Assembly (NCBI GenBank): GCA_033816765.1 | Contig: CM066288.1 | Span: 3,782,001-3,846,000, forward strand | DNA from: Nothopassalora personata | Lineage: Eukaryota; Ascomycota; Dothideomycetes; Mycosphaerellales; Mycosphaerellaceae | DNA length: 64,000 nt | Reading direction: 5' to 3' | Shown: piece after piece, positions 31,869 through 42,298 of the stretch | Numbering within the stretch: the first letter of the stretch is position 1 | Layout: every line of letters begins with the position of its first letter | Notes under the pieces: model-generated | What the model was told of the DNA's origin: nothing | Seen by the model: the letters and a program-made list of their open reading frames with translations, nothing else | Database searches by the model: none | Position numbers and translations under genes: made by a program

Positions 31869-34757
31869 ATGCGAGCACCGCCTTCCTACACAAGAGGCAT
31901 CCGCGATGTGACTTCAGAATTTGTGGCAGCGAGTCAGCAGTTGCCACGGGGCGAACTCGTAAAGGAAGAGCCTTTCACCCTGTTGGAAGCAGTAGGCGCT
32001 CTCGAGGTACGTTTGCGCCTCTCCGCGACTGGACTGCCTCCCGCACTCTCGTCCGCTGCGTCTCAGCACCAGGGTTCACGCATGGCTAACCTCACTGACC
32101 AGATCATGGACCCCAAGATGGACAGCGGCTACATCGATGAAGGCGACTCTTTCGAGCCCGATTTCAACCCCTCTGCCGGTCTTGAGCTGGAAGAAGTCCT
32201 TTGGATCATGGACGAGCTGCTTTGCCTGGAGATGGCATTTCATCAGGGCTATCCGCTGTCGCAAAATGTCTTTACGTCGCTACATATCTTCCGGTTGATC
32301 GATCCGGAGACCGAGTATCCGTACTACCTCGCTTTTAACGATGGTCAGGAAGGGGTTAACGTTGAGCTGGATACTGACGAGAACTCAATACGACAAGGGC
32401 TCGTACATGTAGTACTCGAGGCTTATTGCGTAGGCCTTCTCAAGTGTGTAGAGATGGCGCTACAAGCTATACAATCGCAGACGTATTACGAGGACGAGGT
32501 GAGTATTGGAGTATGGCCAGCAGTGGGCCAGGCAACACTGTCCTGCTGGAGATATGCATTGCCTGACGCGCTGCACTCCCCACTCGACGGACGTTGCTGA
32601 GGTACTGACATGTGATAGGACTTTGTCACCTACCTGTTCGGTCGCGAATTGCTTCCACAGTTGACGGAAGAGGCGTCTAGAGAGCGCCTCATTTATGCCA
32701 ACAACTGGATCCATGAGCGTGAGACCATTCTCGGAGAAGAGCGTGCCGCGATACTGCAGTCCCGCATCCAAAGTCGAATATCCATGCTACTTGGCATGGC
32801 GTCAGTCGAGGGATACGGAAACGTCAAGCTTTCTGTACTCGGCTTTCACGGACATGACTTGGCGCGGCCCCTACCGGAGGCCTTCTCTCACAAAGTACAG
32901 CGGCAGCTAGCAACGAACACACCACCACGTCATCAGCCGACCATCGCCTGGAGTGAAGCGTGCGACCTTTGGGCTAGATTGTGCGAAGACCTTCTGGTCA
33001 TCTCGAATGTGATGACATCTGAGCTGCGGCGAAATCCACAATCACTGCTTCGCGCAGTCTGGGCCTTTGGCTATCGTAATCCCCAGCCGAATACCTACGC
33101 CCGAGCTAAGATGCAGGAGATGTTAACGTTGAACGAGGCTGTTGCCAATGACACTCGGCATCATGAGCTTCTGCTTACCGATATTCGACAATTGGTACTG
33201 CCTGCATCCGAGACAGCAGATCCGGCTTCATTCGAGATTGAGTTGCCATCCGATTCCCGTCACAAGTCTTCGGAGATCATGAATAACTTCATGAACATGG
33301 TGTACGGCGACTGGTTGAACATGTACTGCATCGTGTGCCAAAACCGCTGCCGCATGAGAAGGTGCTTCACTCAAGCACTAGCAGCATGGTCCAAGATAGT
33401 GGAGGCGGCTCCCGAGTACGACCGACAGCTCAACAAGATTCGGAGTCACGGCTTCATTAGAGGGAACGATGGCAACAGGAAGCATTTCAAACCTCTTACG
33501 TACTGGTCTCGACATCATCAGTCACAGCTGATGCGCTGGGTGATCCAGCTCGGCTTCGAGACTGACATCTATCTTCCAGACGAAATGTTGGGGATGTACC
33601 GATTGCTCAGGAATACGATTCGGCCATCCGCAGACAAGGTACGTATTGAAGACCATCAGGGATCGAGCGGTGGCATCCGTAGCGGTGGTTTGTTCAAGAT
33701 ATGCGTTGCATGACGCGCTGCGCTTCACCTTTTTTTGCCATTCTCCAAGGCAGTACCGCACGGCTCTCGAGTATAGCTGACACCTCTTGATTCGTAGCAC
33801 CTCAGTCCTTTGGATCGTCTACATGACAAGATGCTGGAAGACTTGCGAATACTATCGGAGCCTCAGACGGGACGCTGGAATAAGCAGCAACTACTCACGT
33901 ACCAGAAGGAATGTCACGGTATGTATCTCGAGCAACACGGCCACCTTCATGCTACGGTATATGCTCATGACTACACAGATAGTGTGAAATACATCGAGGC
34001 CATTCTGGCTCTACAGGAGGTCGAGAATGTCATGGCTCGCACGGTCGGATGGCTGTTCAGCATGCTAGAGAACATGAAGGTCATCATCGCGCCAACCCGG
34101 ACTAAAATGGAAGCTGAGCTGCGGCAAGAAGCACGTCTGAAGCCATTCCTGGGCCTCGTTGCCAAAGACAAAGCAGATTTGTTGAAGACATATGTGCATT
34201 GCCAGGAACCATATCGCTCAGGAGATCTTCCCCTCGATGAAGGTGAATGTGCGAAGTCAATTTGACCCTCCAAGCACTGACAAACTACAGGATATATTCG
34301 AAAAATTACTACAATGATCGAGATCAACAAGAAATCGATTCTGGGCACCATTGGCCGCCTTGCCAAACTGGTACGTATCAGACACCGAGCAGCAGCCTTG
34401 GCCATAGTAGCGAGTTCAAGACGCGCATTGCACGATGCGCCACACTCCGTACTAGGCACTGCTGTCTAAGGCACTATCACCGTTCTACCGCGCCCAGCTA
34501 ACCTCTTGCAGGCCAAAGATGCCAAGGCTATTGGCACGGAGGGTGAGTGGGCGGACAACCTAGATTTACTGAAGCGTACGACCTTCGACGTGGGTATCAA
34601 TACGCAACGAATTCTCCAGATTTGCCAGGCCAACGGTGGGATCGAGTTTGTGAATGGCAAGGATTATAGCGAGTTCATCGAGATGACTCTTTTGCCGGCG
34701 GAGCTGCGACAGCATTGCTGGTGGGTTGTGCCTCAGATCAGCGAGAAGAAGTCGTAA
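31869..34757 (+). CDS. MAK10: N-alpha-acetyltransferase 35, NatC auxiliary subunit (MAK10)
   Basis: Six exons (31869..32006, 32103..32498, 32619..33638, 33798..34242, 34291..34370, 34512..34757) give 774 residues. The signature FTLLEAVGALE-IMDPKMDSGYID is rebuilt when the 96-nt in-frame intron 32007-32102 (GTACGT...ACCAG) is removed. ELEEVLWIMDELLCLEMAFHQGYPLSQ follows, then a long helical body. The start at 31869 is the first in-frame ATG after the last upstream stop-free stretch; an upstream exon is possible. NAA35 anchors the catalytic NAA30 and NAA38 subunits of NatC, which acetylates Met-hydrophobic N-termini at the ribosome. All junction phases agree. Confidence 0.93.
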
Positions 34758-35569
34758 GGATGATGGGATGATCAGCAGCATCGAGGGTTTGACAGCCATG
34801 GCAATGCCTCAGACGCGACGCGATCAGCGCGCTGATAGCTTCCTCAAACCTCATGCTGATTGCAGTCGTCAGTGCTACCAGAAACGCAGCCTGGCCATAT
34901 TCCACACATGGGGAGCATATCATCGTTTCCATACTTATGCTTGTCCAGGGCAGCCAACAGGTCGATATGTGCCTCGTTTCGATGAAGGCGCATTTTGGAG
35001 TGATCCGATCATTTACGCAAGTCTCCTAGCGTTCTGTAGCAGTGCGGAGCAATGCCACATAGATCTTCCGACCCTTCGACGCTTGAAGATGCGCATGCCT
35101 GCTGTGTAGCCGGGCTGTAACACCAAACAGTCGGAATCATCGTTCATCCTTCATGATCGATGATCGCCGAGGCAATTCGGCATGCCGCGTGCAGTCCATT
35201 GGGATTGATGGTGCGATACGTTGCTCCACGAGATCTCACAGCTTGACTACAGTCACCACATCGTCTTTCCAAGCTGCAGTCTACGTACCTCTTCCCAGCG
35301 GCATCGGATCCGCGGCATCCGCCGTCGTATCGTGCTCCGTGACACCATCGATGTTGTGGGGCGTGCAAGGGCATCCCTAGCCGCAGCGAGGATTTGTATC
35401 AGGATTCTGCTTGGGCTGTTGTTACTCAATCACAAAGCTAGTGACGCTGATTAGAGCTCTAACCGAGACGCCACCATGCCTCGTCCGACCAGGGCTGTGA
35501 GATGCTGTACAGTATCATCGTACACAATGTGGTACATCCTGCCAAGCATTTCCATCGCGAGACGGTACA
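34758..35569. other. Intergenic, 812 bp
   Basis: This lies between NAA35 and the next plus-strand gene. Frames up to 127 codons have no recognisable content. Confidence 0.4.
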
Positions 35570-36989
35570 ATGGGCGATAGGAACAAGCCGAAGCAGATTG
35601 ATTTTATAGTCAGCACGGGGGACCCCAACGACAAGTCCCAAGCCGCGAACAAGAAGCGTGTACGGTCTGTAGCTGCCCTCAAATCGTGGCCGGGACGCCG
35701 AAAGAAGATCTTCGAGCAGCGGGAGCCATCTGGCAGTGGCCAAGGTGCCTTCCTCGTTGAGCCGGATGCAAGGCGAAGGGCTAATTCGCCACCGAAACTG
35801 TCGCAGCCCGAAGTCATTGCAGCCGGGCCGTCAACGGCAGGCGGAAAGCCACCCACTGCATCTTTTTCAGCATCAACGTCGACATCAGCAGCAGCAGCAG
35901 CAGCAGCAGCGCCGGGCCCAGCTCAACTGCCAGCAACAACGCCTTCGAGAGAGCCCACGTACATCGGACTTGGAGCCGGGTCATCGATAGCACTCTACCA
36001 TGCCGCTCTCGCCAAAGTCCCAGCAACGAAGGCAGGCGTGTCCCAAGTCCACGTGCTACATCCTGATACACCGTGCCAGTGCGCGCAATGTCGACACAAA
36101 CGAAACGTGGCCAATACTCCGCTTGGATCGATCACCACCACCCGGTACATTGTGCCGAAGCGGATGAAGCGGATGGCTGATGGGACCGAGAAGTCAATGC
36201 CACGTTCTACTGGTGACCTTGTCCTGATCACGCCGCCATCTTCGCCACAGTCGTCCCCTTCCAGAGGAAAGTTGGACCCGTTCCACTGCTATCCTGTGGC
36301 GTATCAGCCATGGTTCGACCATATCCTGCATCATAGTAAGTGCACGCCCGTCAGGCTCTTCAGATGGCCGCGTACTGATATTTTCCACAGTGATGACAGT
36401 GTATGCGCCCCGAGGCTGGCCTGCCCTGAAGATCTCAGACGAGCAAGGCGTAAAGTGGGAGTGGTTCATGACGCAGAATGCACTTTCCGAACCGGCACTA
36501 TTCTACGTGCGCCTACTATTCGGCTCTGGCGACATGATTCGTCTTGGCACTGTCCGCAGCGAGATCATGTATTGGCTGCGAGCACAAGCAATCAAATGCA
36601 TCAACGAAGCACTTCTCGATGAGAAGCGTTGCTGCTCAGATGCCATCATCTTGGCAGTTGGTCGCATTGCATTGCACGAGCACATGTACGGCGACAAGTA
36701 TGCTTCGGCTTGCGTTCATCGACCTGCTCAGAAGCGAATGATAGAGATGCGAGGTGGTATGAAAGCGCTCGAGTTTCCACAACTGGTGAAGAGACTCATG
36801 CGCTGGTCTGATCGGATCATGGCTGTCGGCAGTGGCACAGAGCGACTACTCGAGGACGATGAGGCGAATGCTAATTTTACGCTGAGAGAAAGTGTTGGAG
36901 CGATCGAGAGATGGGCTCCGCAAGAGATGCCAGGAGTCCGAAGCAAGATCAAAATCTCCGACCTAGTGAATGACGAAGATGATACGTGA
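35570..36989 (+). CDS. Fungal transcription-factor-like protein without zinc cluster (PF11951-like)
   Basis: Two exons (35570..36335, 36391..36989) give 454 residues. The N-terminal third is basic and low-complexity, with KKRVRSVAALKSWPGRRKK near residue 28 and eight alanines from a CAG run near 110. After the intron (GTAAGT...CCACAG) the protein continues HHMMTVYAPRGWPALKI, then ALFYVRLLFGSGDM and ILAVGRIALHEHMYGD. These are typical of a widespread ascomycete family related to the fungal-specific transcription factor domain. No DNA-binding cluster is present. The frame stays open past the stop to 37409, and GTGAGA at 36986 with CTACAG at 37148-37153 would give an alternative C-terminus. Function unknown. 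Confidence 0.75.
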
Positions 36990-37469
36990 GATTGTCCGCG
37001 AGAACTTGGCTCTCTACAACAACTTTCACATGCTGGTGGGCACCTGGCTCGGCACCTTGCCGACAATGGGAGCACTTTCAATTGTGGGAAGTTTCTAGCT
37101 ATTCCGCAGCAAACACTGTTTCATCAGCTCATGCCCAACATGACTGTCTACAGAGATCCGCGATACAACACCACTTCGAGCGGGAGCTTTCGACCACAGC
37201 ATCCGATGGGGTGCATTCAAGAACAGCTTCCTCGATCCACGACATTAGTGAGCATCCATTACCGACCAGAGACACTGAGGGAAAAGCTGCGGCGCAAGCT
37301 GAGATGGCTTTGCTGCTTCGGTACCAAAGAAAAGACGATTGAGTTCGAGTTGATGGAGAAAGAACGCCGTAGGCGCAGCGGTCGTGTGACCGAGTCGCCT
37401 GTTGGCTGACGCCAGGTCATACGCTCTGCGCCAGATACCATACATCCACCACACTTCGAGCATCGCCCC
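36990..37469. other. Intergenic, 480 bp, with possible extra exon
   Basis: Downstream of the preceding gene, the same reading frame has no stop until 37409. The part 37154-37409 encodes a basic tail (KLRRKLRWLCCFG, then KERRRRSGR). It may be a last exon, a small separate gene or chance. Confidence 0.35.
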
Positions 37470-38699
37470 TCAGTCATCTAAGAGCTGCACTTTGACTGCT
37501 CTGGCCGACGGCGTTGAAGCAGTAGCAAAAGCATTCTTGGCTTGCTCGAGCGAGTATCGGTGGGTCACCAGCGGCTTGAGATCTATCAGCCCCTCCGACA
37601 CCAGCATGATGGCCTTCGGATAGGTCTCTCTATAGCGGAACTGGAATCGAATGTCGATCTCGCGGAAAGAGGCGTACATGAACGGAATCATCTGGAAGTC
37701 CTTTCCAACGCCGATGATGAAGACTGTGCCACCGAACTTGGCAGCCTGGTATTTTAATCAGCAAGATGCAGATCAGACACCAGACAAGACTCACGTAGAT
37801 CCCGGAGTGGATGCTGCTCTCCACACCAGTACACTCGATCACGAGCTTCGCCTCCTGGCCAAGAGCCTCTTTGATCTTTTCACCCACAGCCTTTGCATCG
37901 ACACCTCTCTCCACCAGCACAGTCCGCGCCCTCGGCACCAACGACTTCGCCATCTTCAACCGATTCCCATCGATATCAGTAATCACAATCGGCGCAGCAC
38001 CAGCAGCATTAGCCGAAAGCAATGACACCATTCCGATCGGACCAGCACCACAGATGACGAGCGGATCACCCATCCTTAGTCCAGACCGCTCAATACCAGC
38101 AAGAGCCACAGAAAGTGGTTCAAGCAATGCCCCTTCTTCGAAGCTGATGGAATCAGGCAACTTATGCAGCCACGCTTCAGGATGAACATGATACCGTCGC
38201 AACGTCCCATCAACAGGCGGCGAAGAGAAGAAAATAATCTGTGGACAAGCATTGTATCGACCCTTTCGGCAAGGCTCACAGGTCGCCTTGGAACAAGGAA
38301 TTCCGCATTCGAGGGCGACGCGGTCACCTGGCATAGCGTGGTCGGTGAAAAGCCGTTAAACTCAGCTCCGGCATGAAACATGAACATACCAATTTTCAAC
38401 TCCTTCACATCATTGCCAACGTTGATCACGATTCCTGCGCTCTCATGCCCCAGTCCACAGTCATGTTTAATGACCGAATCTCCTATCTTTCCTTCTTTCC
38501 AGAAATGGATGTCGCTTCCGCAGATTCCTGTTGCTCTGACATGTACGAGACATTCTTTGGGGCCTGGCGAGGGGATCTCTGTGGTGAGGATGTTTAAGTC
38601 GTGTTGGGGGTTTGTTGAGATGGCGATGTTTTGGGGTTTGCGGCTGAGGATTGAGGTGTGGGTGGACATGGGGGTCGACCAGTTTCTGGATGGGGTCAT
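37470..38699 (-). CDS. Zinc-dependent polyol dehydrogenase (L-arabinitol 4-/xylitol dehydrogenase-like)
   Basis: Three exons, complement(37470..37745, 37795..38327, 38390..38699), give 372 residues. The medium-chain dehydrogenase layout is clear. The catalytic zinc ligands are in [10 protein letters not shown] and GHE, and the structural zinc cysteines in [17 protein letters not shown]. The proton relay region is [14 protein letters not shown], and the Rossmann motif GAGPIGMV lies near residue 180. [20 protein letters not shown] is typical of the fungal L-arabinitol and xylitol dehydrogenase branch. It would oxidise a sugar alcohol with NAD+ in pentose catabolism; the exact polyol is uncertain. 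Introns are GTATGT...GCCAG and GTGAGT...TACCAG. Confidence 0.9.
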
Positions 38700-39124
38700 T
38701 GGAAAGAGATTAGAGACGCTGGGAGATTTTGTGATGATAGGCTATATACTCCCTCAAACAGAGTTGAGCAGAGCTGACAGAGCCGACGATTGATGTAACA
38801 GCACAGCACGCACCTCGCGGACCTCACCCTGTAGCACGATGATGCGGTACCTGAAAGAGGCACCTGACCTGACCTTCGGCGTTCGAGTAAAGTTTCCCGC
38901 AATTGCTTAATTTGTCGACCGAAAGCCGTTCTATCCTAATGAATTCCTGTCGGAATGGTAGAACTAGTTGAAATGAAAATGCCATCACCGGCCGATCTAT
39001 CGCTTGCTCCTCACACCACTGGCTCCCTTACGCCATCACTGCGCCCTTCCGTGCCAAACTTCCCTCCTACCATCCTAACTTCACTTCCCCCCCCCAATCA
39101 ATTCCTTCCCTACGACTTCACCTT
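38700..39124. other. Intergenic, 425 bp
   Basis: Upstream of the polyol dehydrogenase and downstream of the repeat protein. A pyrimidine-rich strand around 39000-39120 is notable; no gene seen. Confidence 0.4.
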
Positions 39125-40315
39125 CTACCTCAGCCCAACCGTCCTCTTCACCAGCGTCGTCGGTACACCTTGCAAGGGGCCCTCGGGATGCTCAACGTCC
39201 GGCTCCCTCTCTTCCGACCTAGGTATCTTCTCGGGCGCAGCAGTCTTCGCTTCGTAAGCGAGCCCTGGACTGTTGTCCGAGGACGTAGAATGCTTTGCGT
39301 CCGGCTGCCTCTCTTCCAACTCTTCTACCAACTCTGGCGCAGCAGTCCTCTTCTCAGCGCGCCTAGTGGTTCCAGCTGGCGTATATACCCCCCTCTCTTT
39401 CAGTAATGTTGCCGGCTCGTGGTTCGGCACAGCACTTCCTGCGCTTGGTAAAAACGGCTTGTCGTTCCATTCATTTGGAAACTCGGGCGCAGCAGTCCTC
39501 TTCGCCCAAAACGAAAAAGCATCCGAGAAGGTAGGATACCCATAAAGGAATTCCTCCCTCGCTTCTAACTCTCCTTCCAACTCTGGCGCAGCAGTCCTCT
39601 TCTCAGCCCGCCCAGTGGATTCAGCTGGCGTATATACCCCCCTCTCTTTCAGTAATGTTGCCGGCTCGTGGTTCGGCACAGCACTTCCTGCGCTTGGTAA
39701 AAACGGCTTGTCGTTCCATTCATTTGGAAACTCGGGCGCAGCAGTCCTCTTCTCAGCCCGCCCAGTGGATTCAGCTGGCGTATATACCCCCCTCTCTTTC
39801 AGTAATGTTGCCGGCTCGTGGTTCGGCACAGCACTTCCTGCGCTTGGTAAAAACGGCTTGTCGTTCCATTCATTTGGAAACTCGGGCGCAGCAGTCCTCT
39901 TCTCAGCCCGCCCAGTGGATTCAGCTGGCGTATATACCCCCCTCTCTTTCAGTAATGTTGCCGGCTCGTGGTTCGGCACAGCACTTCCTGCGCTTGGTAA
40001 AAACGGCTTGTCGTTCCATTCATTTGGAAACTCGGGCGCAGCAGTCCTCTTCTCAGCCGGAACCCTTCCCGAGGAAGCCTTTGCACGGTTTGGCTATAAG
40101 GTCTATATTAGTTCTTCCTTTATTCTTACTCTTCTTCTTCTTGTTCTTGGTGCAACATCCGTCGGAAATGTTGGATTCTTACTTACACTAAGCGCGGCCG
40201 AGTGCGCCTGGCCGCCTTGGTTCGGCGTCTTCGCTAATTCGGCAGCACTTGCGCTGATGGGACAAGGTAGTAGGGTCGCTGTCGCGAGAATTGAGAGGAG
40301 GGAGGAGATGTGCAT
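39125..40315 (-). CDS. Secreted Kex2-processed repeat protein (KEP-type peptide precursor)
   Basis: Two exons, complement(39125..40093, 40187..40315), give 365 residues. Exon 1 encodes a signal peptide (MHISSLLSILATATLLPCP). The 93-nt intron (GTAAGT...TTATAG) joins it to PNRAKASSGRVPAEKR. The rest is built from units ended by Lys-Arg, the Kex2 site, each followed by TAAPE. Three units of 50 residues (150 bp each, 39601-40050) are identical: TAAPEFPNEWND... to ...STGRAEKR. A fourth diverged copy is split by an insert containing EEFLYGYPTFSDAFSF. The end is acidic with degenerate repeats. TA and AP are dipeptides a Ste13-type aminopeptidase could trim. This resembles precursors of mating pheromones, epichloecyclins and other fungal peptides. 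No DUF3328 or prenyltransferase gene is nearby. Product unknown. Confidence 0.8.
39601..40050 (-). repeat. Three perfect 150-bp tandem repeats inside the KEP gene
   Basis: Units begin at 39601, 39751 and 39901 and appear identical base for base, including third codon positions. A related diverged copy covers about 39361-39510. The exact identity suggests recent duplication or gene conversion. Confidence 0.92.
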
Positions 40316-40337
40316 CTTCGCTGCAGGATATAGGATG

Positions 40338-40431
40338 ATCGATAGAGAGAGAGAGAGAAAAAAAGGGGAGGTGAGGAAGAGGCTTATCGATAGAGAGAGA
40401 GAGAAAAAAAGGGGAGGTGAGGAAGAGGCTT
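40338..40431. repeat. Tandem duplication (48 + 46 bp) in the upstream region of the KEP gene
   Basis: Two copies of a block starting ATCGATAGAGAG and ending GAAGAGGCTT lie head to tail at 40338-40385 and 40386-40431. They differ by one GA unit. The block lies 22 bp upstream of the start codon of the repeat protein, so it is in its 5' leader or promoter. Confidence 0.9.
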
Positions 40432-40677
40432 TGTGTCTTTAGGTCCTCCATAGAAACTATCCATGGCCACGCACGTGAAGTGCCGTCATGCGTTCTTGCT
40501 GCGAGATAATTGGCCATGTCTTGAATGTCGCACGACTGGCGTTTCGAGGTGCAATTTCGAGTGGTTGGGCCCATCATCTATTTGGATCTGCTAGAGGGAC
40601 CTTCGAACAACCGGATGTCAGGGAAGTGTGTAGGGGCGTGTGCAGGCATCCGGTCCCTGATGAAGTCGGACCATTTT

Positions 40678-40691
40678 GGGGGGGGGGGGGG
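40678..40691. repeat. Homopolymer of 14 G
   Basis: Uninterrupted G run in the intergenic region; prone to length error. Confidence 0.95.
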
Positions 40692-40988
40692 CAATTTGTA
40701 CTTAATGTCAGTGCGCTGCCTGGAATGGCGGAGGTCTTTGCTGCTTTGAGGCAAGTGTTTCGGGATGTCTGCGGCATAGTGATGAGGCGGTGAGCTCACT
40801 CGTGATCAAGGCCATGAATGCGATCGTCAACAGAGGTGCTTTGTTGCACTCGATTCAGAACTGGTCGTTGGCATCGTAGGTGCCGCTCAAGCGCTGCAAA
40901 GGCTCGGCACCAGCGCGATGCTGTATTCCACACTGTACATTTCAGGTGCTTGCTCTTTCCTTAGCAGGCATCAATCTCAGTAAGCTTA

Positions 40989-41903
40989 CTAGTTTCTTTC
41001 TAGTCGTGCCACAACACCAGCCATCTCCTCGTCCGTGTAGATCCTGAAGCCCTTGTCCTTGGTCACGCTGGCCAGCTGGACGTTCTTCGAGTCGAGCTTC
41101 TCCTCCATGACCTGCTTCAACGTCTTCAGCACCATAACCTCGGCCTCTTCGAGGGTAAGCGACTTGTGGAACTCGTTCTGTAGCTCCGCCTGGGCACCCT
41201 CTGAGCCGGATCCGATGGCTTTCGCGTCGTATCGGTAGAAGGTTCCAGATGGCTCGGCGTGGTAGCTATTGTGGTGTCCGTCAGTGCTGCGCGTCCAGTT
41301 TCTCCCTCTCTCTTCGTTCAACAGCACTCACAGCGACGGACCATCCTCGTCGAATCCTGCAATCAACAGCGCCACACCGAAAGGTCTTGACATGATGCTC
41401 TCCTCGCCGTCTGCTCCCTCTCCGAAGCGCAGCGCCAAATCACAGATGGCCTGTGTGCAGCTCTCGACGCCTAACCGCTCGTTGTAGTGGAATTCGTGTG
41501 ACTGCGACGTGACTCGTGCGTGCTCGATCATACTCCGTGCGTCGGCCTGCAGACCGGACATGGCGCATCCGATGTGACGGTCGATCTCGACAATCTTCTC
41601 GACTGACGAGGTCTCGAGGAGGGACGAGGTGATGAACTTCTCGACGCCGAGGATGACGCCCGCCGCGGTGGAGATGCCGATTGCTGTGCTGCCGAGTTTG
41701 ATGGCTTCGAGCGAGTATTCGACCTGGAAGAGACGGCCTTCCGGGGAGAAGGTGCTGTGGTAGTGTTAGCATGGCGAGAGCTGATATGTACAGGTACGAG
41801 ACAGACTTGATACCACGATCTATATGGCAGTTAGCAAAGCAATCTCCAAAGACAGACATGTATTTGGTGGCGTCTCACCATATTCTGATCGTGCGATGAA
41901 CAT
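40989..41903 (-). CDS. PUP2: 20S proteasome alpha5 subunit
   Basis: Four exons, complement(40989..41265, 41332..41754, 41807..41819, 41879..41903), give 245 residues. The start [20 protein letters not shown] and the block [19 protein letters not shown] are the alpha-subunit N-terminal gate and helix H0. [20 protein letters not shown] and [17 protein letters not shown] identify alpha5. Exon 2 is only 13 nt, flanked by GTGAGA...TATAG and GTCTGT...CACAG introns. The last intron is GTGAGT...AATAG. The subunit forms part of the outer ring of the 20S core and is essential. It is divergent from GCP2 across 395 bp. Confidence 0.96.
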
Positions 41904-42298
41904 GTCGGCGGTTGGATTTGGTGTCGTGGAGGAGGATGGTGATGATCAGGCGCGTCGTTGCTGTGTGTGTCCTGTCCTGGTGATTGATGTGGTGGTGGTG
42001 GTGGTGGTGAGAAGCGGAGTCGTGTGGTGTCTGGTGTGGCCGCGGTGATTGTTTTGGGTGAGTTGATGTTACAGTACGACGACTTCATCTGCCTGAGAGC
42101 TCACGATGAGCTTCGATCGGAAGGTCGTGCCGAACACGCGATCCTGCGAAAGCTGAAGCAAGGAAACAAACGCGTCGGTCGCGGGGACTCGTTCAGCACA
42201 CATGATGCGCCAACCGACGTGACTCCTCCTCCACCACGACCACCACCACCACCACCACCACCACGACGGCCGATGGAGAGACACAGCGGACGCAGGAC
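41904..42298. promoter_or_regulatory. Divergent promoter, PUP2 / GCP2, with complementary triplet tracts
   Basis: The spacer holds a GGT/GTG tract (about 41988-42010) and a CCA/CAC tract (about 42228-42265) about 220 bp apart. They are reverse complements of each other, so they could pair as an inverted repeat. The second tract would be in the 5' leader of GCP2. Confidence 0.6.

Larger units (their letters stand above)
40316..40988. other. Intergenic, 673 bp
   Basis: Upstream of the repeat protein and downstream of the proteasome gene. It holds the tandem duplication at 40338-40431 and a run of 14 G at 40678-40691. Confidence 0.5.

Noticed and set aside
39615..40442. 275-codon plus-strand frame across the KEP repeats
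   Set aside because: It is antisense to the KEP gene and stays open because the repeat is exactly 50 codons. It lacks a signal, splice logic or family match, whereas the minus strand has all of these.
37470..42298. RiPP or secondary-metabolite cluster around the KEP gene
   Set aside because: Neighbours are a polyol dehydrogenase, a proteasome subunit and GCP2. No DUF3328 oxidase, methyltransferase, PKS, NRPS or exporter lies next to it.
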